NCBI RefSeq assembly: GCF_047717795.1
Contig: NZ_CP159808.1
Coordinates: forward strand, 62,001 to 126,000
DNA: 64,000 nt
Reading direction: 5' to 3'
Origin: Marisalimonas sp016777705
GTDB lineage: Bacteria; Pseudomonadota; Alphaproteobacteria; Puniceispirillales; Marisalimonadaceae
Shown: piece after piece, positions 19,945-28,364 of the stretch
Position numbering within the stretch: position 1 is the stretch's first letter
How the letters are laid out: each line of letters opens with the position of its first letter
Made by a program: the position numbers and the translations under genes
Notes under the pieces: generated by a model
What the model was told of the DNA's origin: nothing
The model's input: the letters and a program-made list of their open reading frames with translations, nothing else
Database searches by the model: none

Positions 19945-20925
19945 TTAGAATGCTGCCTTTAGCATAAATGAACTAATTGTTCCTGAGTCAGCTGTATTTG
20001 ATGCGTTAGCTGATCCAGTACCAATTTTATAATCATAGTCAGATACAGTAACAACCGCGCTTAAACCAGAAGCAATAGAATAAGCTGCTTCATAGTGATT
20101 AGCTGTGAACTCTTCACCAGTTTGTGTAGCACCATCATCTTCAACAGTAACAGTAGCAAAACCTAAAGAAAGACCACTTGGTAGAGTATAAGCTACACCA
20201 AAAGACTGACCAGATTGTTCTTCAGTAGATGCTTCGTAACTCATTGTGTTAGCAACAAATGTAATGCCATTCATTACAACTTTAGCACCAATTGTTGTAG
20301 CGTCTTTATCTTCAGTTGCATTTTCTTCAGTTTCATTTGTATAACCGATTGTTATAGCAGCTCCATTAGCTTCCATGGAATATTGTGCACCAAAAGAAGT
20401 TGTATCGGTAGATGTATTAGCTCCTGAGTCAGCAAATGATACACCAGCTGAAAATCCACCCATTGCTGGTAACATGTAAGTGACTTTATTATCATTACCA
20501 TCTAACTGCGAACCTGTGTCTTGCTTGATAGTGTTTAGAGTATTTAGAGTACCTGACATGCCGTGCTCTTCAGCTACTAAATCTTTTCCATCAATAGCCA
20601 TGGCATCTGCAACACCGTCAGTATTACCAACAGTTATCTTACCAAAACCACCTGAAATTGACATTGAGTTATCGTCAACACCACCAGTACCAGCGTTTAA
20701 GTCAGCGTTAAAAGTAATTGTTAATCCACTGTCAGTTTTGTTAGTGAAATCAATATTAATTTCGTCCGCCATACTCATTGAAGTTCCGTTAGTAGCAGCA
20801 TTGTCTGTGTCACCAGAAATCATCTCCCACTCAACAGTACCAGAAATATTTACGTCAGCTATTGCTGCAGAACTTAAAAGTGCTGCACCAGCTAGAGCTG
20901 ATGTAGAAAGTAAAAATTTTCTCAT
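19945..20925 (-). CDS. Outer-membrane porin
   Basis: A 326-aa general porin of the alphaproteobacterial gram-negative porin type, letting small solutes cross the outer membrane. Residues 1-23 are a signal peptide (MRKFLLSTSALAGAALLSSAAIA). The mature protein starts DVNISGTVEWEM, has alternating strands with Asp/Asn/Thr/Gly-rich loops, no cysteine, and ends in Phe (LKAAF), as needed for BAM assembly. A strong ribosome site, AGGAG, lies about 6 nt before the ATG. It is followed by a perfect hairpin terminator and stands alone with a long upstream region, consistent with a highly expressed single gene. Confidence 0.85.
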   Translation of the reverse strand: MRKFLLSTSALAGAALLSSAAIADVNISGTVEWEMISGDTDNAATNGTSMSMADEINIDFTNKTDSGLTITFNADLNAGTGGVDDNSMSISGGFGKITVGNTDGVADAMAIDGKDLVAEEHGMSGTLNTLNTIKQDTGSQLDGNDNKVTYMLPAMGGFSAGVSFADSGANTSTDTTSFGAQYSMEANGAAITIGYTNETEENATEDKDATTIGAKVVMNGITFVANTMSYEASTEEQSGQSFGVAYTLPSGLSLGFATVTVEDDGATQTGEEFTANHYEAAYSIASGLSAVVTVSDYDYKIGTGSANASNTADSGTISSFMLKAAF

Positions 20926-21322
20926 TTTAATCTCCTTAAAAGACTGTTAGTTTAAATTAAATTTAAAATTGCAAAACAATTAAAAACCACCAAAAAAACA
21001 TTGGTATTTACCTATTACAACAAACTATATATGGTTTACAGAAAAAAAGTGTAAAAAATGATGTTTTTTTGTAAATGAGTGATATTTTTGCAACAAACTA
21101 AGTAAGACTTGTTTATGTATGGGTAATAAAGTATATGGTCTGGTAATAATGGAGTAAGTATTTTTTAAAAACAAAATATTATTTAATTATAAACTTAATA
21201 TAATTGTTGCTATTATATCACATTAATAAAATATAAATTTTAAAATAACGAAATATATTAAATGTCATTGATGTATTGCAGAAAAATGATAAAACTTAAA
21301 TAACTACTTAAAGTGAGTAACT
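20926..21322. other. 397-bp divergent upstream region of porin and lipoprotein genes
   Basis: No gene is supported. The tract is very AT-rich and must hold the promoters for the porin (minus) and DUF3576 (plus) genes. CAACAAACTA occurs twice (21019 and 21091), about 72 bp apart, and could be a regulator site. I see no convincing -35/-10 pair by eye. Confidence 0.5.
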
Positions 21323-21826
21323 ATGAATTATAATTTACCAATTTTATTTATACTTTTATTGATGACATCTGCTTGCTCAAGCAATAGAGCTTCAGTAACA
21401 AATCCAATTACTGGTGAGAAGTCAAACCCTGGACTTTTTTCTAAGGATGCCAGTAAAGGAATATCATTAGATGAAATTTTAAATCCTCAAATCAAAGATA
21501 ATGTGGGCGCAAATATAAATGGTTACCTTTGGAGAGCATCTTTAAACATTTTGTCTACTGCTCCTTTAATTTCCACTGATGCTTTAGGAGGAGTTATAAT
21601 TACAGATTGGTATGTTGATAAAAATAGTAAAAATGAACGTCTGAAAATAACTGCTTTTATTAAAACGGCTGAGTTAAAATCAAACGGTATAGGTGTTAAA
21701 GTTCATATTCAAAGCTTCAAGGATGGTTTTTGGTCTGAAACGTATACTAATAAAGACCTAGAGACAAAAATTGAAGACAATATTTTAAACGAAGCTAGAA
21801 ACCTTAGAAACAATTCAAAAAAATAA
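21323..21826 (+). CDS. DUF3576 lipoprotein
   Basis: A 167-aa outer-membrane or periplasmic lipoprotein of the DUF3576 family, which is typical of alphaproteobacteria and has no proven function. A type II signal sequence with lipobox TSAC puts the lipidated cysteine at residue 18. The conserved core has NGYLWRASLNILSTAPLISTDALGGVIITDWY (positions about 68-99; only pieces cited as key residues NGYLWRA, D-x-x-GG, TDWY), then RLKITAFI and VHIQSF strands. Length agrees with the family. It is isolated, with a large gap on the 5' side. Confidence 0.85.
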   Translation: MNYNLPILFILLLMTSACSSNRASVTNPITGEKSNPGLFSKDASKGISLDEILNPQIKDNVGANINGYLWRASLNILSTAPLISTDALGGVIITDWYVDKNSKNERLKITAFIKTAELKSNGIGVKVHIQSFKDGFWSETYTNKDLETKIEDNILNEARNLRNNSKK

Positions 21827-22015
21827 TTTAAAATTATATAAACCTTTATTTATAACAAAATTTTATAGTTTAAATTTTCAAATTTAGGATCGATTTTAAA
21901 AAATATTGATTTTTTTGGATCGAATGCGTATTAGATTTTTATGTTGTTATCTGCTTGTGATAGTATGCATTTGTAAGTATATTTATACAAAAAAAACTTA
22001 TCGAAAATATGGATT

Positions 22016-22921
22016 ATGAAAATTAATACAAAAATCAATAGTAAAAATTTATCTGTTGGCTTTATAGGCGCTGGTAATATGGGTTTGCCAATGATTAAAA
22101 ATCTAATTAAAGCCGGATTTAATGTTAAAGTTTTCGATTGGAACATAAAAGTTACAAAAAAACTGGATAAGGAAAAGATAATAGCAGTTAACAATTTAAG
22201 GGCTATAGCTAAAAGTGACTTTATAATTTCAATGCTTCCTAACACCACAGATGTCGAAAGTGTTTTTAATAATGAAACTGGCATTAATCAATTTTTGAGT
22301 CCAGGTACCATAATTATAGATATGAGTACCATTTCTTCAACTTCTTCAATACAGATTGGAAAAATTTTACAAAAAAAACAAATTGAATTTCTTGATGCAC
22401 CTGTTAGTGGAGGTGTTAAAGGCGCAACTAACGGCACTTTATCTATTATGGTTGGTGGTAAAAAAGAAATTTATAAAAAATCTTTAGATATTCTTAATTC
22501 GATGGGTAAAAATATAATATACGCTGGGAAATCTGGTATGGGACAAATTTTTAAAATGTGCAATCAAATAATGGTTGGATCTCATATTCAAGCTATGTGT
22601 GAAGCGTTTGCATTATGTAAATCTAAAGGAGGGAATTTGGCTCTTTTAAGAGAAACCCTCATTGGCGGTTCAGCTAATTCATGGATGTTAGAAAATTTGG
22701 GAAACGCAGTTATAGACAAAAATGAAAAAGCAGGTTTTAGGATAGATTTACAATTAAAGGATTTAAAATTAGCTAGTGACGCTGCTTTTGAAGGCGGGGT
22801 GCCATTACCAGGCCTATCTCTAGTTTTGGCTTTATACCTTGAAACAAGAGCCCATAACGAAGGAAAAAACGGAAATCAATCCTTATTTAAGGCATATGAC
22901 AGGATGACTAACCAAAATTAA
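22016..22921 (+). CDS. 3-hydroxyisobutyrate dehydrogenase family oxidoreductase
   Basis: A 301-aa beta-hydroxyacid dehydrogenase, a family that includes 3-hydroxyisobutyrate dehydrogenase (valine breakdown) and tartronate semialdehyde reductase. The N-terminal nucleotide motif GFIGAGNMGLPM is at about residues 16-27. The substrate motif DAPVSGGVKGATNGTLSIMVGG is at about 123-144, and the catalytic lysine lies in GQIFKMCNQIMV (about 179-190). The frame opens with an ATG about 15 residues before the Rossmann fold. Substrate choice cannot be settled from motifs. It stands convergent to the DUF1330 gene. Confidence 0.85.
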   Translation: MKINTKINSKNLSVGFIGAGNMGLPMIKNLIKAGFNVKVFDWNIKVTKKLDKEKIIAVNNLRAIAKSDFIISMLPNTTDVESVFNNETGINQFLSPGTIIIDMSTISSTSSIQIGKILQKKQIEFLDAPVSGGVKGATNGTLSIMVGGKKEIYKKSLDILNSMGKNIIYAGKSGMGQIFKMCNQIMVGSHIQAMCEAFALCKSKGGNLALLRETLIGGSANSWMLENLGNAVIDKNEKAGFRIDLQLKDLKLASDAAFEGGVPLPGLSLVLALYLETRAHNEGKNGNQSLFKAYDRMTNQN

Positions 22922-22936
22922 GTTACTTAATAATAA

Positions 22937-23227
22937 TTATTTACCTTCAAAAATTCTAATATCTCTGTCTGCGCCTCCATCTAGAGCTTTAAGTGCCTCT
23001 TGATATTCTGGACTATTATAAGCTGACTTAGCTTTTTCAAAACTTTCGAATTCTATAAGAACTGTTTGTTGAACAAGGCCATTTTCATGTGCATCTATTA
23101 TGTTAGTGGATGCTAAAATTTTTCCACCAGCCTTAACAAAAGCTGGGGTAGCAAGTGCGAGGTAAGCCTCTCTTTTTTGCGGATTTGCTGGTGATCTATG
23201 GGCGCTCAAAAAATAACCTTTGGCCAT
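22937..23227 (-). CDS. DUF1330 family protein
   Basis: A 96-aa single-domain protein of the DUF1330 family (ferredoxin-like dimeric alpha-beta barrel); no enzyme activity is established. Typical pieces are MAKGYFLSAHRSPANPQKREAY (start; cited as GYFLSAH), the VLIEFESFEKAKSAYNSPEYQ helix-strand, and the closing RDIRIFEG. A strong AGAGGAG ribosome site is just upstream of the ATG. Relatives occur near catabolic dehydrogenases, but the neighbours here are not informative. Confidence 0.8.
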   Translation of the reverse strand: MAKGYFLSAHRSPANPQKREAYLALATPAFVKAGGKILASTNIIDAHENGLVQQTVLIEFESFEKAKSAYNSPEYQEALKALDGGADRDIRIFEGK

Positions 23228-23314
23228 GTAAACTCCTCTTTCAAATAAATTATGATTGTTATATAAATTATACTGACCTAATTCAAATTACCATTAAAAA
23301 AAGGAATAATTTTT

Positions 23315-23746
23315 ATGGACAAATTATATTTAGAAAGGTCTATGAAAAGGGCTAAATCTGGAGGTACATTTAAATTTTTTCAGACAAAATTTTTAGGTGT
23401 TCAAAATGATATTTATAACTTTGAATTAACATTTACATCTGAAAGCTTAAATCCTTTCAAAACCGTGCAAGGAGGTATGATAGCAAGTGCACTAGACGAA
23501 GTAACATCAATTAGTGTAAATATATTAACTAAAGATGAGTTCTTACCTAGTTCAACAGATATTCATATTACTTTTCATAGGCCTTTAATATCAGGGAAAG
23601 TATTGGGAACGGCTAAAATTATAAAACTAGGTAAGACAATTGTATCTATTGAAGGTAGATTATATTCTAGCAACGGAAAAGTAAGTGCCACTGCTTTACA
23701 TACTGCAGTTTTAAAAAAAACATCTGTACTTGATATTAGTGTTTAG
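23315..23746 (+). CDS. PaaI-type hot-dog thioesterase
   Basis: A 143-aa hot-dog fold protein of the PaaI/YbgC-like 4HBT group, which hydrolyses acyl-CoA thioesters. The PaaI motif is present as VQGGMIASALDEVTSISV (about residues 51-68), where the V-Q-GG and Asp/Glu region form the active site, followed by the DIHITFHRPLISG strand. The AAGGAA ribosome site is about 10 nt before the ATG. It is followed within 10 bp by the DUF2256-DUF2805-photolyase genes and may share their transcript. The substrate is unknown. Confidence 0.8.
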   Translation: MDKLYLERSMKRAKSGGTFKFFQTKFLGVQNDIYNFELTFTSESLNPFKTVQGGMIASALDEVTSISVNILTKDEFLPSSTDIHITFHRPLISGKVLGTAKIIKLGKTIVSIEGRLYSSNGKVSATALHTAVLKKTSVLDISV

Positions 23747-23755
23747 GATCTCCAA

Positions 23756-23908
23756 ATGACAAGAAAGGAAAACCTTCCTTCAAAAATTTGTATAACTTGT
23801 AACAAGCCTTTTTCATGGCGAAAAAAGTGGAAAAAGGTATGGGATGAAGTGAAATACTGTAGCGAAAAATGTAGGCGTAATAAATCAAGGAAAGATTTTG
23901 AAAAATAA
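23756..23908 (+). CDS. DUF2256 small zinc-ribbon protein
   Basis: A 50-aa protein. Four cysteines form two CxxC pairs: one in KICITCNKPF (near residues 12-15) and one in KYCSEKCRRN (near 35-39), with the RKKWKKVWDEV segment of DUF2256 between them. The fold is probably a small zinc ribbon. DUF2256 genes are known to travel with a DUF2805 gene and a photolyase/cryptochrome gene, and that is exactly the neighbourhood here. The gene ends inside the start of the next one (11-base overlap). Its function is not established. Confidence 0.8.
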   Translation: MTRKENLPSKICITCNKPFSWRKKWKKVWDEVKYCSEKCRRNKSRKDFEK

Positions 23909-24104
23909 TTTTAATTCAGCAGATATTAACAGTGTTATAGAAATGGCTTGGTGTGATAAAACTAGTTTTGATTCTATTCAAGATCAAACAGGTTTGGCAG
24001 AAAAAGAAGTTATAAAAATAATGAGATCTAATCTAAAAAGATCTAGCTTTAAAGTTTGGAGAGAAAGGGTATACGGTAGAAAAGCCAAACATGAAAAAAA
24101 ATGA
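23898..24104 (+). CDS. DUF2805 (TIGR03643) family protein
   Basis: A 68-aa protein of the family with IIEMAWxDxTxFxxI near the start (here VIEMAWCDKTSFDSI) and LAEKEVIKIMR, KRSSFKVWRERVYGRKAKH at the end. Biochemical role unknown. It overlaps the DUF2256 gene by 11 bases at its start and the photolyase gene by 14 bases at its end, so the three are translated as one coupled unit. I use the TTG start because the expected N-terminal residues precede the first ATG at 23942. Confidence 0.75.
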   Translation: MKNNFNSADINSVIEMAWCDKTSFDSIQDQTGLAEKEVIKIMRSNLKRSSFKVWRERVYGRKAKHEKK

Positions 24105-25614
24105 AATCCAAATTGTTTGGTTTAAAAGAGATTTAAGAATAAGCGATCATAAACCAATTTACCAAGCATCCACTAGTAAAATACCATTGTTACCAATTTA
24201 TATTGTTGAACCAGAGTACTGGAAACAACCATTTGCTAGTAGAAGACATTGGCATTTCATTCATGATTCTTTAATAGAGTTACGACAAGATTTAAAACAA
24301 CTTGGTCAGGGTTTGATTGTAAGAGTGGGTTCAGTTGTTGACATATTTAAAGAATTTTCAGATCATCATTATATCAAAAATATTTATGCACATGAAGAAA
24401 CTGGTAATCAATGGACTTATAACAGAGATATTAAAGTTCAAAAATGGTGTAAAAAAAATAACATTATATTAAGTGAATTTCCAACAAATGGTGTGGTAAG
24501 AGGATTAAAAAATAGATCTGAATGGTCTAAAATTAGAAAAACAAGAATTCATGATGCATTAATCAAAACACCTCAAAGATTGACGGCGTTAATAGGCGTG
24601 GAAGAAGGTGCTATTCCAGAAAAAAATGATCCTATTTTTAAAAATAATTTCAACGGAAAAGTTCAAAAGGGTGGCAGAATAGAAGCCTTAAGTATTTTAG
24701 AGAGTTTTTTGAATGATAGAGGTAAAGGTTATCTGTTTAATATTTCAGCCCCTGGAAAATCTGAGATAACTAGTTCTCGTATATCAGCTCATTTAACTTG
24801 GGGAACAGTTTCTTCAAAAGAAGTACAAAATGTGATCAATATAAAAAAAGAAAACTTGTTAGATAATGAAAAAAAGGTGTGGCAAAAAAACTTAATAGCG
24901 TTGAGTTCTCGTCTGTCATGGAGATGTCATTTCGTACAAAAATTAGAAACACAACCCTCGATAGAGGTTCGATGTATGCACCCTCTTTATGAAGGTCTTA
25001 GAGAAAAAGAATTTAACAATGAATTTTATACCGCATGGGAAGTAGGTAAAACTGGTTATCCATTCATAGATGCTTGTATGAGAAGTTTAAATTATAATGG
25101 TTGGATTACATTTAGAATGAGGGCTATGTTAGTAAGTTTTGCAAGCTATAATCTTTGGCTAGATTGGAGGATAACTGGTTATCATTTAGCTCAAACATTC
25201 ACAGACTACGAGCCAGGTATTCATTACAGTCAATTGCAAATGCAATCAGGTGTTACTGGAATAAATACAGTAAGAATTTATAATCCTATAAAACAGTCAT
25301 ATGATCATGATCCTCACGGTATATTTATAAAAAAATGGGTTCCTGAACTCAAAAATATATCTGAAACCTGGATACACGAACCTTGGAAAATGGAATTAAG
25401 CACCCAAAAAACAACAAAATGTATTATAGGAAGAAACTATCCCGCTCCAATCGTTGATTATACTATATCAATAAAAAACGCAAGATCACGAATAGCAGAG
25501 ATTGTCAAAAAAGATGATTATAAAGATAAATCTAAGGTAGTTTTAAACAAAATGGGCAGTAGAAAAAGAACTAAAATTTCAAAGAATAGTAACCCTCAAT
25601 TACAGTTGTTATAA
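24091..25614 (+). CDS. Cryptochrome/photolyase family FAD protein
   Basis: A 507-aa flavoprotein of the photolyase/cryptochrome superfamily. Residues 4-14 (IQIVWFKRDLR) open the photolyase alpha/beta antenna domain. The FAD-binding helical domain includes HLTWGTVSS, GYPFIDACMRSLNYNGWI, and the FRMRAMLVSFASYNLWLDW and EPGIHYSQLQMQSG segments, which place it in the subfamily that co-occurs with DUF2256 and DUF2805. DNA repair versus light sensing cannot be separated by sequence alone. The Lys/Arg-rich C-terminal tail may bind DNA. It overlaps the DUF2805 gene. Confidence 0.88.
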   Translation: MKKNEIQIVWFKRDLRISDHKPIYQASTSKIPLLPIYIVEPEYWKQPFASRRHWHFIHDSLIELRQDLKQLGQGLIVRVGSVVDIFKEFSDHHYIKNIYAHEETGNQWTYNRDIKVQKWCKKNNIILSEFPTNGVVRGLKNRSEWSKIRKTRIHDALIKTPQRLTALIGVEEGAIPEKNDPIFKNNFNGKVQKGGRIEALSILESFLNDRGKGYLFNISAPGKSEITSSRISAHLTWGTVSSKEVQNVINIKKENLLDNEKKVWQKNLIALSSRLSWRCHFVQKLETQPSIEVRCMHPLYEGLREKEFNNEFYTAWEVGKTGYPFIDACMRSLNYNGWITFRMRAMLVSFASYNLWLDWRITGYHLAQTFTDYEPGIHYSQLQMQSGVTGINTVRIYNPIKQSYDHDPHGIFIKKWVPELKNISETWIHEPWKMELSTQKTTKCIIGRNYPAPIVDYTISIKNARSRIAEIVKKDDYKDKSKVVLNKMGSRKRTKISKNSNPQLQLL

Positions 25615-25621
25615 TAAAAAA

Positions 25622-26275
25622 CTAACTTTTTTTAGCTTTAAATGGTTTTTTTCGGTTGGGATAACAGGTAGTGCATATTTCACAAATAGTTCCATCACAT
25701 GACCAAGCAGAGCAAAACTCACGGCCATAAAATATGATTTGAAGATGTAACTTATTCCATTTTTCAGGTGGAAATAGATTTTTTAAGTCTTTCTCTGTCT
25801 CTTTAACATTTTTGCCTTTTGTTAAGCCCCATCTTTGAGCAAGTCGGTGTATGTGTGTGTCAACTGGGAATGCAGGTAAACCAAATCCCTGAGATATAAC
25901 AACACTTGCTGTTTTATGACCAACTCCTGGGAGCTTTTCCAACTCATTTATATCTTTGGGTACAATACCATCAAATTTATCAACAAGTATTTTTGATAGA
26001 TCTAGAATAGCCTTTGATTTCTTTGGAGCTAAGCCACATGGTCTAATAATGTCATATATGACTTTTAGATCAACTTTTTCCATTTCAAACGGATTATTTG
26101 CGATTGCAAATAATAAAGGAGTTACTCTGTTAACGCGCTCATCAGTACATTGTGCACTTAGCAGAACAGCTACCAATAATTCAAAGTTATTATTATTGTT
26201 AAGTGGAATTGGAGTTTTGGGATAAGTTGACTCCAAATGATCCATAATAAACTTTACTCTTTCAGATTTTAACAT
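25622..26275 (-). CDS. nth: Endonuclease III (DNA glycosylase/AP lyase)
   Basis: A 217-aa HhH-GPD enzyme that removes oxidised pyrimidines from DNA and cuts the abasic site. The helix-hairpin-helix LEKLPGVGHKTASVV (about residues 107-121) contains the catalytic lysine, and FPVDTHIHRLAQRWG holds the aspartate. The C-terminal iron-sulphur cluster loop has five cysteines in GREFCSAWSCDGTICEICTTC. Its spacing differs from the usual C-x6-C-x2-C-x5-C. The gene runs convergent to photolyase with 7 nt between stops, putting two DNA-repair genes side by side. Confidence 0.92.
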   Translation of the reverse strand: MLKSERVKFIMDHLESTYPKTPIPLNNNNNFELLVAVLLSAQCTDERVNRVTPLLFAIANNPFEMEKVDLKVIYDIIRPCGLAPKKSKAILDLSKILVDKFDGIVPKDINELEKLPGVGHKTASVVISQGFGLPAFPVDTHIHRLAQRWGLTKGKNVKETEKDLKNLFPPEKWNKLHLQIIFYGREFCSAWSCDGTICEICTTCYPNRKKPFKAKKS

Positions 26276-26345
26276 TTAACTCTTCCTAAAAATCTTTTAT
26301 CTATAAATGATGCATTTTAATAATTTTTTTGGTTATAAGTAAATC

Positions 26346-27035
26346 ATGAACAAATGGATAATTTTCAGGCAAGGTGTTTTAGAAGAATTGCCTTTACAAT
26401 TAGGTGTGTTTCCATTTGGTATTATATATGGGATCATGGCAATTGAAAGTGGTTTAACTCCTCTCCAATCTTTTTTAATGTCATCAATAATATTTGGAGG
26501 CGCAAGTCAGATTGTTTTCGTTCAGTTAATATCTAGTTCTTCATCAATTCCTATAATTTTAACGTCTATAACTGCGATCAACTCAAGACATTTTTTATAT
26601 AGTTTGTCTATGTATGATTTTTTAATAAAGCTTAAGTTAAAATGGCGTATAATATTAGCTTATTTATTAACTGATGAAGCATATGCTGTCTCAATAAGAA
26701 AATTTATGAAAGAACCAAATAATTCTTTACTGCGTTATCATCTTTTAGGAACGGGATTAACTTTATTTACATCATGGCAAATGGCAACTTTAACTGGCAT
26801 ATTGTTAGGAGGTAATTTACCGCAATTTTTAGATTTAAGCTTTATTATTCCTCTGACATTTCTAGCTATTATTGTACCAATGATAAATTCAATATCCATG
26901 TTTTTTGCAGTGCTAAGCTCTGGAATTTCATCGTTATATTTTAAAAATTTAGAATTAAGTTTATGGATTTTACTTGCTGGGATAGTTGGTTTATTTGTAG
27001 GATTTATTACAAGAAAATTGGATAAAAAAGAATGA
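26346..27035 (+). CDS. azlC: AzlC family branched-chain amino acid exporter subunit
   Basis: A 229-aa integral membrane protein with several hydrophobic helices. AzlC pairs with the small AzlD to export branched-chain amino acids (AzlCD is the characterised example). Family pieces visible are the N-terminal PLQLGVFPFGIIYGIMA, the GGASQIVFVQL segment after the first helices, the INSRHFLYSLSMY motif, and LLTDEAYAVS. Its stop overlaps the AzlD start by four bases (ATGA), giving coupled translation. Confidence 0.88.
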   Translation: MNKWIIFRQGVLEELPLQLGVFPFGIIYGIMAIESGLTPLQSFLMSSIIFGGASQIVFVQLISSSSSIPIILTSITAINSRHFLYSLSMYDFLIKLKLKWRIILAYLLTDEAYAVSIRKFMKEPNNSLLRYHLLGTGLTLFTSWQMATLTGILLGGNLPQFLDLSFIIPLTFLAIIVPMINSISMFFAVLSSGISSLYFKNLELSLWILLAGIVGLFVGFITRKLDKKE

Positions 27036-27349
27036 CGTGGTTGACTATTGTCTTATGTGGATTTTTTACATTTTTAATAAGGTTCATTCCATTATCAGGT
27101 ATAATATCAAAAAAACTATACCCTAATATTAAATCCTCACTCCAATATATTCCCTTGGTTGTTTTAACACCAATAATATTTAATGGATTGTCAATTTTTG
27201 AAAATAACATCATTTCTATTTCAGAAAACTTTAAATTATATTCAGCTATCATAGCTGTTTTGGCAGCCATAGTTTTTAATAATGTTTTAATTACTATAAC
27301 GTTAGGAATGTTAAGTTTTTTATTGATGTCAAATTTTTTAAACATATAG
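27032..27349 (+). CDS. azlD: AzlD family transporter subunit
   Basis: A 105-aa membrane protein with about three transmembrane segments, the small partner of AzlC. The N-terminal FFTFLIRFIPLSG is the family pattern, with helix-forming Ile/Val-rich stretches to the end. The ATGA overlap with azlC and the pairing itself support the call. Confidence 0.85.
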   Translation: MTWLTIVLCGFFTFLIRFIPLSGIISKKLYPNIKSSLQYIPLVVLTPIIFNGLSIFENNIISISENFKLYSAIIAVLAAIVFNNVLITITLGMLSFLLMSNFLNI

Positions 27350-27369
27350 TTTATAGTTAGGAGAGTGTT

Positions 27370-27738
27370 GTGAATAAAAAGATTTTAGGTTTAAATGAAT
27401 GTGCTAAAGACTGCCATAAAGCAGCAGTGACAGGTGGTTGGTGGCATGACAGTCAAGGAAACAAGAAAGAAAGAAATATAGGTGAACTTTTGTGTTTAAT
27501 TCACTCCGAAATAAGTGAAGCTATGGAAGGTGCAAGAAAAGGGTTAATGGACACTCACCTTAAACATAAATCAATGATGGAAGTAGAGCTGGCAGATGCT
27601 ATAATAAGAATTTTTGATTTAGCTGAATCCAAAGGTTTTAATTTGGGGGAAACTATATACGAAAAACTTGAATATAATAAGTCTAGAGCTGATCATAAAA
27701 TTAAAAATCGTCTCAAAGAAGGTGGTAAGAAGTTTTAG
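27370..27738 (+). CDS. MazG-like nucleotide pyrophosphohydrolase
   Basis: A 122-aa all-alpha NTP pyrophosphatase-like protein. The metal-binding pattern is present: LCLIHSEISEAMEG (ExxE type) and EVELADAIIRIFD (ExxD type), so it may hydrolyse non-canonical or excess nucleotides. The GTG start is preceded by TAGGAGAG, a strong ribosome site. Such short MazG-like proteins also occur in phages, but I see no phage neighbours. The exact substrate is unknown. Confidence 0.75.
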   Translation: MNKKILGLNECAKDCHKAAVTGGWWHDSQGNKKERNIGELLCLIHSEISEAMEGARKGLMDTHLKHKSMMEVELADAIIRIFDLAESKGFNLGETIYEKLEYNKSRADHKIKNRLKEGGKKF

Positions 27739-27800
27739 TAACTTTAATTGAAATTAACAAATTAAATGTTATACTATCTTCGACATAAAAAGGATTAGAA

Positions 27801-28316
27801 ATGAGAGAAACTTTAGAAAAAAATTTAGAAAAAGGTTTGTTTGCAAGCAGGTGGTTTATTGCGCCTGTCTATATAATACTCGCCATATCTCTTGGTATAA
27901 TAACTCTTAAAGTTATTCAAGAATTTATACATGTTGTACCTGAAATGTTTTCAATGACTGTTAGAGAGGTGATGTTATTTGTATTACATGTTGTTGATTT
28001 GGCTCTAGTTGGAAATTTAATTTTGATGATTATATTCGCAGGATATGAAAACTTTGTTTCTAAAATAAGCGCAGCTGAAAATAGTGAAGACAAGCCAAGT
28101 TGGATGGGAAAAGTTGATTTTAGTGATCTAAAGTTAAAATTAATAGCTTCAATTGTTGCGATTTCAGGTATTAATTTATTAGAAATTTTCATGGATATTG
28201 AAAGTGTTCCAGATAGAGAAGTACAGTGGATGATTATTGTGCATTTAGTATTTATAATTTCAGGTGTTCTTTTAGCTGTCATGGATTTTATAGCATCAAA
28301 AACTTCAAAACATTAA
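27801..28316 (+). CDS. UPF0114 (YqhA) family membrane protein
   Basis: A 171-aa protein with about four transmembrane helices. UPF0114 features visible are the N-terminal LFASRWFIAPVYIILAISL helix, the conserved LHVVDLALVGNLILMI motif and the ...GYENFVSK loop. Function unknown. AAAAGG lies 12 nt before the ATG. It is not obviously linked to its neighbours. Confidence 0.82.
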   Translation: MRETLEKNLEKGLFASRWFIAPVYIILAISLGIITLKVIQEFIHVVPEMFSMTVREVMLFVLHVVDLALVGNLILMIIFAGYENFVSKISAAENSEDKPSWMGKVDFSDLKLKLIASIVAISGINLLEIFMDIESVPDREVQWMIIVHLVFIISGVLLAVMDFIASKTSKH

Positions 28317-28364
28317 AAGTTTAAATCTATATCTTTTAATTTAGTTAACTTTTAAAGGTCTAAA

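Noticed and set aside
23898..24104. DUF2805 gene as a shadow of the DUF2256 gene
   Set aside because: It is in a different frame, overlaps only 11 bases, and matches its own family.
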